Assembly: GCF_004125265.1 (NCBI RefSeq)
Contig: NZ_RDTE01000003.1
Coordinates: 4,216,001-4,280,000 of the forward strand
Direction of reading: 5' to 3'
DNA length: 64,000 bases
From: Streptomyces lydicus
GTDB lineage: Bacteria; Actinomycetota; Actinomycetes; Streptomycetales; Streptomycetaceae
Part shown: one piece after another, positions 48,014-57,095 of the stretch
How the letters are laid out: each line of letters opens with the position of its first letter
Numbering within the stretch: the stretch's first letter is position 1
The notes under the pieces: model-generated
Seen by the model: only the letters and a program-made list of their open reading frames with translations
The model's database searches: none
What the model was told of the DNA's origin: nothing
Translations under genes and position numbers: made by a program

Positions 48014-49135
48014 TCAGCCGGCGAAGCCCGGGTACATGAGGCCGGGGTGGATGAGCGCGGGATGGATGAGCGCGGGGTAGACCAGACCGGAGTGGACGAG
48101 CCCGGGGTACACGGGGCTTCCCGGGGCGAGGGGGCTCCCCTGACTGACCGGGCTCCCCTGGCTGACCGGGCTCCCTTGGTTGGCGGGGATCCCCGGACGC
48201 AAGGGGCTTCCCGGATTCCCCGGGCGCGACCGGTGCGCCGTGTTCACCCTGTGCCCGGCGTTCACTCGGTGCCCAGCGCTCACCCTGTGCCCAGCGTTCA
48301 CCCGATGCTTAGCACTAGCCGGGTGCGTCGTATTCACCCGATGCTTGGCGCTCACCGAGTGCCCGGTGTTCACCCGATGCTTGGCGCTCACCGAGTGCCC
48401 GGTGTTCACCCGGTGCTTGGCGCTCACCGGATGCGCGGCATTCACCGGATCCACGGGACGCTCCGTGTCGGCAGACTGATCCCCGCTGTCGGAGTTTCCG
48501 GGGCCGTCCGAGTCCCCAGGTCCGTCGGAGTTCCCGGGACCGTCCGAGTCCCTTGAGCCATCCGCGTTCCCGAACCCGTCCGAGTCGCCCGGCCCGTCCG
48601 CGTTCCCCGGCCCGTCCGCGTTCCCGGGGCCGTCCGCGTCCTCCGGGCCGCCCGAAGACGCCGGGCCGTCCGCGTCACCCGGGCCATCCGAGCGCCCCAC
48701 TTCATCCGCACGCCGCGAATCATCCGCACGCCCCGGATCGTCCGAACGCGCCGGGCCGTCCGGGTCGTCCGCACGCGCCGTGGTGTCCCGGTCGTCCGGA
48801 TCCTGTGGGTACCGCGGGCCGTCCGCGCTCAGCCGCAGGCTCCCGAACCGTGCGTTGACCCAGGATCCGGCGCGCACCCTGGTCACCACGGATCCGGTGC
48901 AGTCACGACCGTTGTAGAGGATCAGGTCGGTGGGGGTGTCGTTGTCCACCTCGCCGGCCCCTTCGCCCACTCCGTAGCAGTGGTCGTCGCCGGGGTCCTC
49001 GATCCGGTACATCCGGTTGCCCTGCCGGATGTGATACGTGATGACGCCGGAGACGGCCTCGGCGTCGGTGGGGACGAACGCGGCGGACGCCCCCGTGAAG
49101 GCCACAGCGCCAAGCAAAGCGATCATGCGTCGCAC
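48014..49135 (-). CDS. Secreted protein with three successive repeat arrays
   Basis: Signal peptide (RRMIALLGAVAFTGASAAFVPTDAEA) and a globular part of about 75 residues with two cysteines (YHIRQGNRMYRIEDPGDDHCYG to ILYNGRDCTGS). Repeats fill the rest. First is an acidic array of DGPGxADGPG units (residues about 120–225). Then come six to seven units of HRVNTGHSVSAK type (about 235–305). Last are Ser/Pro units (GSPVSQ repeated) and a hydrophobic array of HPGL/YPAL/IHPAL units to the end. GTG start at 49135 with GAGGAG eight nt upstream. The acidic, basic and hydrophobic arrays suggest a surface or matrix polymer; function unknown. Confidence 0.7.
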   Translation of the reverse strand: MRRMIALLGAVAFTGASAAFVPTDAEAVSGVITYHIRQGNRMYRIEDPGDDHCYGVGEGAGEVDNDTPTDLILYNGRDCTGSVVTRVRAGSWVNARFGSLRLSADGPRYPQDPDDRDTTARADDPDGPARSDDPGRADDSRRADEVGRSDGPGDADGPASSGGPEDADGPGNADGPGNADGPGDSDGFGNADGSRDSDGPGNSDGPGDSDGPGNSDSGDQSADTERPVDPVNAAHPVSAKHRVNTGHSVSAKHRVNTGHSVSAKHRVNTTHPASAKHRVNAGHRVSAGHRVNAGHRVNTAHRSRPGNPGSPLRPGIPANQGSPVSQGSPVSQGSPLAPGSPVYPGLVHSGLVYPALIHPALIHPGLMYPGFAG

Positions 49136-49396
49136 AGTCGGAACTCCTCGTCAGCCATGGGCAGCGGTCCGGCCCTCGGTCACACCCGTGCGGGATTTCG
49201 CCATGTGGGGTTCCCGATGACATATCGGTATATTCACCCCGGACGGGATATTCACCAGCCAGCAGGAGCCCGGGGGAGGCATTGCGGGGCCCCGGGGCCG
49301 CTGTTCGAGGGACGGCCGGACCGCCTGGACCTCCAGGACCGGCCCGACCGTCAGACCCCGCAGGACCGGCCCGACCGTCGGAACCGCCCGGCCCCC

Positions 49397-51655
49397 CTAC
49401 CCCACCCCCACCCCCGCGACCGTGACCGCGCCCGCGCCCGCGCCCGATGTCCGGAAGAGACGGGCCGCCGACGTCCCCAGCCCGTTCGGCGCGCCCAGCC
49501 GCCCCGGCGAACCCACGGGATGACGCAGCTCGGCCTCGGTGTAGCGCAGGCAGCCCCGGTGCCAGGTGAGGATGCCGGCCAGCCAGTTCTCCAGCTCGTG
49601 GACGTAGCCGCCGAGGGCCTTGCGGGCCTCGGGCGAGAGGTCGAAGTCATCGCAGACGACCGGGAGTTCATGGGCCGCGACGTGCTGGAACTCGCGCATC
49701 CGTGAGGTCATGAGGTCATTGACGATGTTCAGCGCGGTCGGGTAGTCGCAGTCGAAGAAGTTCTGGACGACCAGGATGCCGTTGTGGATCTCGCCCTCGT
49801 ACTCGATCTCCTTCTGGTAAGAGAAGACATCGTTCAGCAGGCAGGCGTAGTCGGCCGCGGCGTTCTGCAGGGAGCGCAGGGTGCGGGTGCGGTAGATCTC
49901 CGGCGGGATCTGGCCGCCGTGGCCGATGCGGCTCAGGCTCATGGTGAGGTCGGCGCCGAAGGTCGCGCGGCGCATCTCGATGTAGTCGACGGGGTCGGGG
50001 ATGCGGTGGTGGAGCTGGTTGTCGAGCTCCCAGAGCCAGCCGGCCGTCATCGTGTCGACGGCCGTACGGAACGTCCGGCGCGCCTCGGAGGTCATCGGTC
50101 CCGCCGTACGTGTCCACAGGTCGGACAGCCCGCGTTCCATCGCGTTGACCGGCTCGGGCACGGCGGCCGACGGGTCGCCCGGGCCGACCGGCATCAAGGC
50201 CGACAGCCGCTCGGTGCACACCTTGGCCGCAGCGATATCGCGGGTCCGCCCGAAGACCTGGGGGTAATAGTCGTCGGCGTAGGTGCCCCACGCGAGCCAG
50301 GCGGCGTCGAGGTCCAGTTGTTCCGGAGTGGCGTCCGGGTGGAGACCGGCCGCGCACAGCGCCAGGTCGTAGCGGACCATGGCGGGCTCGTCCCAGGTAT
50401 CGGACAGCGGCACCCCGGGCTGCGGGCCGAAGAACCCCATCCGGTGCGCCCATGCGACGACCCGGCGGCGGGCGCCCTCCAGATGCGGGCTGAGGGTGGT
50501 GGTGAACGGCATGAAGAGGTCGGGGATGCGTGAGGGGCCGACCTTCTGGTGCGGGACATGGGTGGAGCTGCGGAGACGGCGCGAGCCGGCCAGGCTCGCC
50601 GCCGAGGTGCCGAATCCGACCGGGGAGAAGGGCGACCAGGGCCGCGAGGTGTCGGCTGCGGAGCCGCCGCCGTTCATATAGCGGCTGGAGCGCATATGCC
50701 ATTCATGGCCGCCCGACTGCCAGTCCTGGAGCCCCTTGGCGTACGCCAGCACATCCGCACAGGACCGGGGGTCCAGCCCCTGTTCGAGGAACAGCGCGGG
50801 GAGTTCGGTGACCACGGTGTTCTCGAATTGCTGCAGCCGCGAGGTGATCAGGTCGTTGACGGCGTCCGCGGCCTCCTGGGTGGTGCAGTTCAAGAAGGTC
50901 TCCAGCACCAGGACGCCATTGCTCAGCTCGCCCTCCTCCTCCGTCTCCCGCTGGTAGGAGAAGAGGTCGTTGCGCAGATGCACCCCGTCGGAGAAGGCGT
51001 CGCGCAGCACCCGCAGCGGACGGGAGCCGGCGACGGCCGCGGGCACCTCGGCGCCGGTCGCGTACTCCACCAGGCCCGCCGACCAGGGCGCGCCACCGAC
51101 CTTGCGGCGCATCTCGATGTACTCGACGGGGTTGGGCACCCGGTGGATGTCGATGTTGGACAGTTCCCACAGCGACTCGTTGAGCAGATGCTCGGTGCTC
51201 TCGGCGAACCGCTTCCGCCACGCCATGGACATGTGCGGCACCGTGCGCGCCCACAGATCGGCGAGCCCCGCCTCGACGGGATTGGCCGGTTCGGGAACGG
51301 CCGCGGTCAGCTCCATCGGCATGAAGGCGGGCAGCCGGTCGAGGTACTTCTTGCCGCCCTCCCGGTCCAGCGTCCGCTTGAACGCCTCCAGGAAGTGGTC
51401 GTCGAAGAAGAAGACCCAGACATACCAGTCGGTCACCAGCGAGAGCGCGTCTGCGTCGCAGTCCGGATGGGTGTAGGAGCACAGCAGGGCATAGTCGTGG
51501 GCGTCGAGATCCTTCTCCTCCCAGATGTCCGAGCCCTCCAGCATCCCCATGTCGCGGGCCCACTTCCTGGAGTGCGTACGCGCCGTCTCCAGATGCGGGT
51601 TCAGCCGCGCCGGGTAGGGCGTATAGAAGTCAGGCAGTTCGAATGGCTGTGTCAC
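49397..51655 (-). CDS. geoA: Bifunctional germacradienol/geosmin synthase
   Basis: Converts farnesyl diphosphate to germacradienol (N-terminal domain) and then to geosmin (C-terminal domain). 752 residues, the normal two-domain length. The N-terminal terpene synthase shows the metal motif FFFDDHFLE and the second motif LRNDLFSYQRETEEEGE. The C-terminal domain has the degenerate DDYYPQ and NDVFSYQKEIEYEGE. RY and RYTEAELRHP occur near the ends of the two halves. GTG start at 51655 with GGGGAGAGG upstream. Monocistronic. The C-terminal last 25 residues are an alanine/glycine/valine-rich low-complexity end. Confidence 0.97.
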   Translation of the reverse strand: MTQPFELPDFYTPYPARLNPHLETARTHSRKWARDMGMLEGSDIWEEKDLDAHDYALLCSYTHPDCDADALSLVTDWYVWVFFFDDHFLEAFKRTLDREGGKKYLDRLPAFMPMELTAAVPEPANPVEAGLADLWARTVPHMSMAWRKRFAESTEHLLNESLWELSNIDIHRVPNPVEYIEMRRKVGGAPWSAGLVEYATGAEVPAAVAGSRPLRVLRDAFSDGVHLRNDLFSYQRETEEEGELSNGVLVLETFLNCTTQEAADAVNDLITSRLQQFENTVVTELPALFLEQGLDPRSCADVLAYAKGLQDWQSGGHEWHMRSSRYMNGGGSAADTSRPWSPFSPVGFGTSAASLAGSRRLRSSTHVPHQKVGPSRIPDLFMPFTTTLSPHLEGARRRVVAWAHRMGFFGPQPGVPLSDTWDEPAMVRYDLALCAAGLHPDATPEQLDLDAAWLAWGTYADDYYPQVFGRTRDIAAAKVCTERLSALMPVGPGDPSAAVPEPVNAMERGLSDLWTRTAGPMTSEARRTFRTAVDTMTAGWLWELDNQLHHRIPDPVDYIEMRRATFGADLTMSLSRIGHGGQIPPEIYRTRTLRSLQNAAADYACLLNDVFSYQKEIEYEGEIHNGILVVQNFFDCDYPTALNIVNDLMTSRMREFQHVAAHELPVVCDDFDLSPEARKALGGYVHELENWLAGILTWHRGCLRYTEAELRHPVGSPGRLGAPNGLGTSAARLFRTSGAGAGAVTVAGVGVG

Positions 51656-51809
51656 CGTTGCCGGCCTCTCCCCTTACGTACGGAAGGAGGGCGCGGGCAA
51701 CCACGCCCTCCGGACGGAGCAGCGCTACCCCAGGGGTCAACGCGTTAGGCCTTACGGAGGAGGAGCTTCCGCCACCGGTTCACTTCGGTTCGGCGCCCTC
51801 CGAACGGGG

Positions 51810-52787
51810 CTACTTCTCGCCGACTTCTGCCACTTTCCTTTCGCCGGAGTGGCTTTCGCTGAAGCGGCTTTCGTCGGAGCCGCTTTCGCCGGAGCCGCTT
51901 TCGCCGACGCGTCGCTCACCGCCCCATCGCTCGCCGACGCCTCGCTCGCCGACGTCGAGGCTCCGGCCCCTCGCGGCCGTGCGCAGGGCGAGCTGTGCCA
52001 GCGCCTCCGGGGCGCCGGCCTGGCCGCGGATGCCGGGGAAGGCATTGATGTCCACGATGAGGGGCGCACCGCCACCGGCGTCGAGAACGTCCACCCCGTA
52101 GACGTCCAGACCGAAGACCTCACCGACCCGGAGCGCGGCACCGGTCCAGCTCTCGGGCAGCTCACCGACCGGCAGTGGCAGCGTCGGCCCGCGGCCGTCC
52201 GGGGCAAGCTCCGACCGGCGCAATCCGGCGAAGAGCCGCCCGTCGACCACCCACAGCTTGTGGTCCCAGCCGCTGTTGGCGGTGAACTCCTGTACCACCA
52301 CCGGCTCATCGGACCAGTCGGCCGCCAGCTCCCGCAGCCGTACGGCGCTGTCGGCGCGCGCCACGAGGTCATGGCGCCGGCTGAACCGGCTCTTGATCAC
52401 CAGCGGCCCGTCCGGTTCGCCGGCCGCGGCCAGCTCCCCGACCGTGGCCACGGCGGCGGTACCGGCGAACGGCAGCCCGGCCGCGCGGGCCACCGCCGCC
52501 ATCTCGACCCGGTCCTGGCATCGCGCGGTGGCCGCAGCGGAGTTGAGCACCGGGGCACCGTGCTCCTCCAGGAGGGCGGCAAGCGCCAGCGCCCGGGGCG
52601 TACGCGCCTTGAGGAGATAGACATCGGCGAGCGACGAGAGGTCGAGCGGGGCGGAGAGGCCCAGATCCGGGCACTGCCCCTCGCCGCCCGGATCCAGCCA
52701 TACGACCTGATGCTCCGGGGTCAGCAGCTCGGTGACCGCGGCCAGCAGCGGATGGCCGGGATCCGCGGTGACCAGCCCAATCCTCAC
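51810..52787 (-). CDS. ATP-grasp ligase with repetitive acidic tail
   Basis: Predicted ATP-dependent carboxylate–amine ligase (RimK-like fold). An N-terminal pre-ATP-grasp domain (RIGLVTADPGHPLLAAVTELL), LKARTPRALALAALLEEHGAPVLNSAAATARCQDRVEM, and the ATP-binding loop PLVIKSRFSRRHDL are visible, followed by EPVVVQEFTANSG and metal-binding GVDVLDAGGGAPLIVDINAFPG. After residue 275 the domain ends and a tail of about 50 residues carries GERG/GESGSGES/GSDES/FSES repeats with many Glu and Ser. The GTG overlaps the stop of the second ligase gene by 4 bp (52784–52787). Product unknown. Confidence 0.8.
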   Translation of the reverse strand: MRIGLVTADPGHPLLAAVTELLTPEHQVVWLDPGGEGQCPDLGLSAPLDLSSLADVYLLKARTPRALALAALLEEHGAPVLNSAAATARCQDRVEMAAVARAAGLPFAGTAAVATVGELAAAGEPDGPLVIKSRFSRRHDLVARADSAVRLRELAADWSDEPVVVQEFTANSGWDHKLWVVDGRLFAGLRRSELAPDGRGPTLPLPVGELPESWTGAALRVGEVFGLDVYGVDVLDAGGGAPLIVDINAFPGIRGQAGAPEALAQLALRTAARGRSLDVGERGVGERWGGERRVGESGSGESGSDESRFSESHSGERKVAEVGEK

Positions 52788-53770
52788 CGGCCACCACCGA
52801 TCGAGGCCGCGGGCCGACTGGGGCGGGGCACGGGCGGCACGGTGAACGGGGGTGTCACGGAGGCCGCAGCGCCCCCCGGCTTCGCAGCGACCCCTGGCCT
52901 CGCCGCGTCACCCGCCTTCGCCGCGGCAGGCCCCGCCGTCCCACGACGGGCGAGTTCCAGGATCGCGGCGGACACCCGGGCGACCGCGTCCGGCACCTGA
53001 CGGAAGCTCGGGAAGTCATTGATGTCCACGACCACCGGGCCGTCCGGTCCGAGCAAGATGTCGACCCCGTACAGATCGAGGCCGAACACCGTGCCGATCT
53101 CGGCGGTGATCCGGGCGATGTCGGAGGTCAGCGGAACCTGACGTTCGCGGACGGCGTGCGCGGGATGCAGCGGGGAGCACCGCTCGGTCGCGTACAGCTC
53201 GCCGGCGACGCTGTACACCTTCAGATCCGTACCGGAGTTGGGCACATAGGGCTGGGCGATGAGCAGTCCTCCGCCCGGCGCGCCCGGGTCCCCGGCACCG
53301 TCGGCCTCCACGGGATCCAGCAGCCGGTCCGGCGTCGCCACCAGCCGCACCGCACGCCCGGAACTGCCGTCAGCGGGCTTCACCACGAGGGGGAACTCCG
53401 CCTCGGGGATCTTTGCGAACTCCTCCGGGCGGGCCGCCGCATACGTCGCCGGGACGGGCAGCCCGCTGCGGCGGGCGATCACCGCGGCCAGCGCCTTGTC
53501 GCGTACGCCGCGGATCGCCCGGACATCGTTCACCGTCGTCAGCCCGACGGAAGCGGCGGCTTCCAGAAGCGTCAGCCCCGGACCGCCGGACACGGTCTTG
53601 AGCACCCAGGCATCATGGCTGCCGGCCGAAATCGCCTCGGATATGGGGATGAGCGAGCGGCCCGGCCACAGCACGTCCACCTGGTGTCCCCAGGAACCGA
53701 GTTGGCGGATGACGTCCAACGGCATGCCGTCGTGGCGGTACTGCTCCTCCACCAGGAAGCAGAGTCTCAT
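52784..53770 (-). CDS. ATP-grasp ligase, first gene of the pair
   Basis: 328-residue ATP-grasp protein. The N-terminal domain is MRLCFLVEEQYRHDGMPLDV. Then come TTVNDVRAIRGVRDKALAAVIA and ATP-binding FPLVVKPADGSSGRAVRLV. PYVPNSGTDLKVYSVAGELYATER contains the Lys/Arg typical of RimK-like enzymes, and the catalytic end is LYGVDILLGPDGPVVVDINDFPSF with Asp and Asn metal ligands. An Ala/Pro-rich tail of about 50 residues follows. Coupled to the second ATP-grasp gene. The pair may join two amino acids or modify a small peptide; no precursor peptide gene was identified. Confidence 0.82.
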   Translation of the reverse strand: MRLCFLVEEQYRHDGMPLDVIRQLGSWGHQVDVLWPGRSLIPISEAISAGSHDAWVLKTVSGGPGLTLLEAAASVGLTTVNDVRAIRGVRDKALAAVIARRSGLPVPATYAAARPEEFAKIPEAEFPLVVKPADGSSGRAVRLVATPDRLLDPVEADGAGDPGAPGGGLLIAQPYVPNSGTDLKVYSVAGELYATERCSPLHPAHAVRERQVPLTSDIARITAEIGTVFGLDLYGVDILLGPDGPVVVDINDFPSFRQVPDAVARVSAAILELARRGTAGPAAAKAGDAARPGVAAKPGGAAASVTPPFTVPPVPRPSRPAASIGGGR

Positions 53771-54021
53771 CGGGGCACCCTCATCATCGCCGCACGTCCG
53801 TCCACCGTCCGTCCGGCAGAACCATGACGTACCAGGATCCCATGCGCACTCCGCCGAAGACCGCGGACCTACGCACCCGGCACCGCCCGCCTGTCCGCTC
53901 TCCCGCTTCCCCGCGTCCGGCTACCGTGAGGCGACCACGACGGAGAGGGACCGGCACGGACCGGTTCAAGCGGTTCGGACCAGCACGGACCGGCACGGAC
54001 CAGCGGGATTCGGGAGGCCCA

Positions 54022-54516
54022 GTGACCAACAAAGCCGCGCCCTTCGACGACCTCGACCGCAAGATTGTTGCGGCGTTGATCGACAACGGCCGGGCGAGCT
54101 TTGCGGAGATCGGTGCGGCGATCGGGCTGTCGTCCACCGCGGTGAAGCGGCGGGTGGACCGGATGCGGGAGAACAACGTGATCACGGGGTTCACCGCTAC
54201 CGTCCGGCCGGCCGCCCTGGGGTGGCTGACCGAGGCGTATGTCGAGGTGTACTGCGACGGCGCGGCGCCGCCCCGGCGGCTCGCGGAGGTGGTGCGCAAC
54301 CATCCGGAGATCGCCGCGGCGATGACCGTGACCGGTGGCGCCGATGCGCTGCTGCACGTACGGGCCAAGGATGTCGAGCACTTCGAGGGGGTGCTCGAAC
54401 GGATCAGGGCCGAGCCGTTCATCCGCAAGACGATCAGTTACATGGTGCTGTCCCATCTGCTGCCGGACAGCCCGGAGGCGGGCGCCAGCCAGTCCTCGGG
54501 CGGCTCCGCGCCCTGA
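54022..54516 (+). CDS. Lrp/AsnC-family regulator
   Basis: Feast/famine regulator, probably sensing an amino acid such as arginine or ornithine. 164 residues. Helix-turn-helix: DDLDRKIVAALIDNGRASFAEIGAAIGLSSTAVKRRVDRMRENNVITGF. The RAM effector domain is AYVEVYCDGAAPPRRLAEVV to GADALLHVRAKDVEHFEGVLERIRAEPFIRKTISYMVL. GTG start at 54022 with GGGAGG six nt upstream; the longer frame to 53824 is not supported. Placed directly before the amidinohydrolase–rocD genes, its probable targets. Confidence 0.9.
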   Translation: MTNKAAPFDDLDRKIVAALIDNGRASFAEIGAAIGLSSTAVKRRVDRMRENNVITGFTATVRPAALGWLTEAYVEVYCDGAAPPRRLAEVVRNHPEIAAAMTVTGGADALLHVRAKDVEHFEGVLERIRAEPFIRKTISYMVLSHLLPDSPEAGASQSSGGSAP

Positions 54517-54794
54517 CACGGGGCCGACGCACCACGCGCCGGTGGCGCCCGTCGTCCGCAGCGGGGTATGTGCGCCACAGCGGGGCATGCACGCCACGCG
54601 ACCGCGCAGCAAACCGGCTCCCACCGGCATGACCACGCAGCATTCCTGCGCTGATGAGCAGCATTTGTTTCTTGTGGCCCGAATCCGTCGCTCCTTACCG
54701 TGGAAGGACCGCGGGTGACCCTCAGTGACAACCGGTCGCCCCGCGGTACCCCGCAGTACCCCGCAAGCCCGTAAGGAAGCGAAGGGAACGTCCC
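54517..54794. promoter_or_regulatory. Leader region of ddaH-like–rocD genes
   Basis: The segment at about 54,640–54,675 has AGCATTCCTGCGC and AGCAGCATTTGTTTCTTG, AT-richer than its surroundings and partly repeated (GCAGCATT twice), as expected for an Lrp-type binding site. CGCCACAGCGGGGCATGC-type repeats precede it. The probable promoter lies between 54,660 and 54,715. Confidence 0.4.
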
Positions 54795-55622
54795 GTGCCG
54801 AAGAGTCGTGTGTCGCGCCCCCGGCGCTATCTGGTCTGCGAGCCCAGACACTTCGAAGTGCGTTACACGATCAATCCGTGGATGAGTGCGGACATCCCGG
54901 TGGACACCGCCCTCGCGGGGCGCCAGTGGGAGGCGCTGATGAGCGCCTACCGCGACCACGGGCACACGGTGGAGACCGTGCCCCCGGTGGCCACGCTGCC
55001 CGACATGGTGTTCGCCGCGAATTCCGCGCTCGTCGTGGGCGGCCGGGTCTTCGGCTCGTCCTTCCACGCGCCGCAGCGGCGGCCGGAGTCCGTGGAGTAC
55101 GAGACCTGGTTCAAGGCGGCCGGGTACGACGTCTACCGGCCCGAGTCGCCGTGCGAGGGCGAGGGCGATCTCATCCCGGCCGGCCGCTACATCCTGGCGG
55201 GTACGGGCTTTCGCACCACGCCGGCCGCGCATCGCGAGGTCCAGGAGTTCTTCGGCGTACCGACCATCGGCCTGCAGCTGGTGGACCCGTACTTCTACCA
55301 CCTGGACACCGCGCTGTTCGTCCTGGAGGAGACGGCGGAGACGGGCGAGGCGAATGTCGCCTACTACCCCGAGGCGTTCTCGACCGGCAGCCGTGAAGTG
55401 CTGCGCCGGCTCTTCCCCGAGGCGGTGATCGCCACCCGCGACGACGCCCTGGCCTTCGGCCTCAACTCCGTCTCCGACGGCCGCCATGTCTTCGTCGCCC
55501 CGCAGGCGACCGGCCTGATCGACCAGCTCACCGCGCACGGTTATGTCCCCGTCCCCGTCGACCTCTCGGAGTTCCACAAGGCCGGCGGCGGCATCAAGTG
55601 CTGCACCCAGGAGATTCGCTGA
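54795..55622 (+). CDS. Amidinotransferase-superfamily hydrolase (dimethylargininase or arginine dihydrolase type)
   Basis: Guanidino-group modifying enzyme of 275 residues. The family signatures are LVCEPRHFEVRYTINPWM, LPDMVFAANSALVVGG (Asp and Asn), GEGDLIPAGRYILAGTG (Glu/Asp), YFYHLDTALFVLE (catalytic His-x-Asp) and GGIKCCTQEIR (nucleophile Cys near the C-terminus). It hydrolyses arginine or methylarginine to citrulline, or arginine to ornithine. The direct coupling to rocD argues for a product that feeds ornithine breakdown. GTG at 54795 with AAGGGAA eight nt upstream. The stop overlaps the rocD ATG (TGATG). Confidence 0.85.
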   Translation: MPKSRVSRPRRYLVCEPRHFEVRYTINPWMSADIPVDTALAGRQWEALMSAYRDHGHTVETVPPVATLPDMVFAANSALVVGGRVFGSSFHAPQRRPESVEYETWFKAAGYDVYRPESPCEGEGDLIPAGRYILAGTGFRTTPAAHREVQEFFGVPTIGLQLVDPYFYHLDTALFVLEETAETGEANVAYYPEAFSTGSREVLRRLFPEAVIATRDDALAFGLNSVSDGRHVFVAPQATGLIDQLTAHGYVPVPVDLSEFHKAGGGIKCCTQEIR

Positions 55623-56866
55623 TGACCGCTCCCACCCGTACCGCCCGCGTGCACGCTCCCCGTTCTCCCCGTTCGTCCGCGGAGCTGATCCAGGCCGAGG
55701 GCCCGGTCCTGGCGCACAACTACCACCCGCTGCCCGTGGTGGTCGCGCGCGCCGAAGGGGTCTGGGTCGAGGACGTCGAGGGGCGCCGCTACCTCGACAT
55801 GCTGGCCGGCTACTCGGCGCTCAACTTCGGCCACCGCCACCCGGCCCTGATCGAGGCCGCGCACCGCCAGCTCGACCAACTCACCCTCACCTCCCGCGCG
55901 TTCCACAACGACCGGCTCGCCGGCTTCGCCGAAGTCCTCGCCGAGCTGACCGGGCAGGACATGGTCCTGCCGATGAACACCGGCGCCGAGGCGGTGGAGA
56001 GCGGCATCAAGGTCGCGCGCAAGTGGGCGTACGACGTCAAGGGCGTCCCGGCGGACCGGGCGACGATCGTGGTGGCCGGCGGCAATTTCCACGGCCGGAC
56101 GACCACCATCGTCGGCTTCTCCGACGACGACACGGCGCGCGTCGGCTTCGGGCCCTTCGCCCCCGGCTTCCGCACCGTCCCTTACAACGATCTCGCCGCG
56201 CTCGAAGCGGCGGTGGACGAGACGACGGCCGCCGTACTGATCGAGCCCATCCAGGGCGAGGCGGGCGTCCTGATCCCCGACGACGGCTATCTCACCGGCG
56301 TACGCGAACTGACCCGGCGGGCAGGGTGCCTGTTCATCGCCGACGAGATCCAGTCCGGGCTGGGCCGCACGGGCACCACCCTGGCCGTCGAGCACGAGTC
56401 CGTGGTGCCGGATGTGCTGCTGCTCGGCAAGGCGCTCGGTGGCGGCATCGTTCCGGTCTCCGCGGTCGTCGCCCGCCGGGACGTGCTCGGCGTACTGGGC
56501 CCCGGCCAGCACGGTTCGACGTTCGGCGGCAATCCCCTGGCGGCGGCGGTCGGTTCGGCCGTCGTCGAGCTGCTGATGACCGGAGAGTTCCAGCGCCGCG
56601 CCGCCGAGCTCGGCGAACGGCTGCGCAGCGGTCTGGCCACGCTGACCGGCAAGGGCGTGACCGGCTTCCGCGCCCGCGGCCTGTGGGCCGGCGTCGACAT
56701 CGACCCCGCGCTCGGCACCGGCCGGGAGATCAGCGAACGCCTGCTCAAGGAAGGCGTCCTGGTCAAGGACACCCACGGCTCGACGATCCGGCTGGCCCCG
56801 CCGCTGACCATCACCGGTGAGGAACTGGACGCGGCGCTGGCGAGCCTGGAGCGGGCGCTGGCCTGA
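55622..56866 (+). CDS. rocD: Ornithine aminotransferase
   Basis: PLP-dependent ornithine–oxo-acid transaminase that makes glutamate semialdehyde from ornithine. 414 residues. HNYHPLPVVVARAEGVWVEDVEG and YSALNFGHRHPALIEA open the protein. The PLP pocket is MNTGAEAVESGIKVARKW and GNFHGRTTTIVGFS. The acidic motif is CLFIADEIQSGLGRTG and the Schiff-base Lys is in VLLLGKALGGGIVPVSAV; GSTFGGNPLAAAVG follows. Start at 55622 is set by the TGATG junction with the upstream hydrolase. A perfect hairpin follows the stop. Confidence 0.96.
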   Translation: MTAPTRTARVHAPRSPRSSAELIQAEGPVLAHNYHPLPVVVARAEGVWVEDVEGRRYLDMLAGYSALNFGHRHPALIEAAHRQLDQLTLTSRAFHNDRLAGFAEVLAELTGQDMVLPMNTGAEAVESGIKVARKWAYDVKGVPADRATIVVAGGNFHGRTTTIVGFSDDDTARVGFGPFAPGFRTVPYNDLAALEAAVDETTAAVLIEPIQGEAGVLIPDDGYLTGVRELTRRAGCLFIADEIQSGLGRTGTTLAVEHESVVPDVLLLGKALGGGIVPVSAVVARRDVLGVLGPGQHGSTFGGNPLAAAVGSAVVELLMTGEFQRRAAELGERLRSGLATLTGKGVTGFRARGLWAGVDIDPALGTGREISERLLKEGVLVKDTHGSTIRLAPPLTITGEELDAALASLERALA

Positions 56867-56882
56867 TCCCCGCCGGAAGGCC

Positions 56883-56918
56883 GACGCGGCCGCAGCTCGG
56901 GTGAGCTGCGGCCGCGTC
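56883..56918 (+). terminator. Terminator hairpin after rocD
   Basis: GACGCGGCCGCAGCTC and GAGCTGCGGCCGCGTC form a perfect 16-bp stem around GGGT, 16 bp after the rocD stop. No T-tract, which is common in high-GC genomes. Confidence 0.85.
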
Positions 56919-57095
56919 GTGTCCGCGTGGTGCCTGCGTCGTGTCCGCGTGGTGCCTGCGTGGTGCCCGCGTCGGTCCGCGTGGCGCCCTGGAAGGAGTC
57001 GTGCCCTCCAGAGGGAGCCGGCGCGCCCTGGGACCAGAGGAAGCCGGCGCGCCCTGGAACCAGAGGGAGCCGTCGTCCCCTAGAAGGAGCCGTTG
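56919..57095. repeat. Two repeat arrays in the rocD–secreted protein gap
   Basis: First, CGTGTCCGCGTGGTGCCTG is repeated about three times (56,919–56,990). Then four to five units of GAGGGAGCCGGCGCGCCCTG(G)AACCA type run up to and across the stop of the secreted protein at 57080. On the minus strand each unit resembles that gene's last codons (GGCTCCTTCTAG). Confidence 0.65.
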
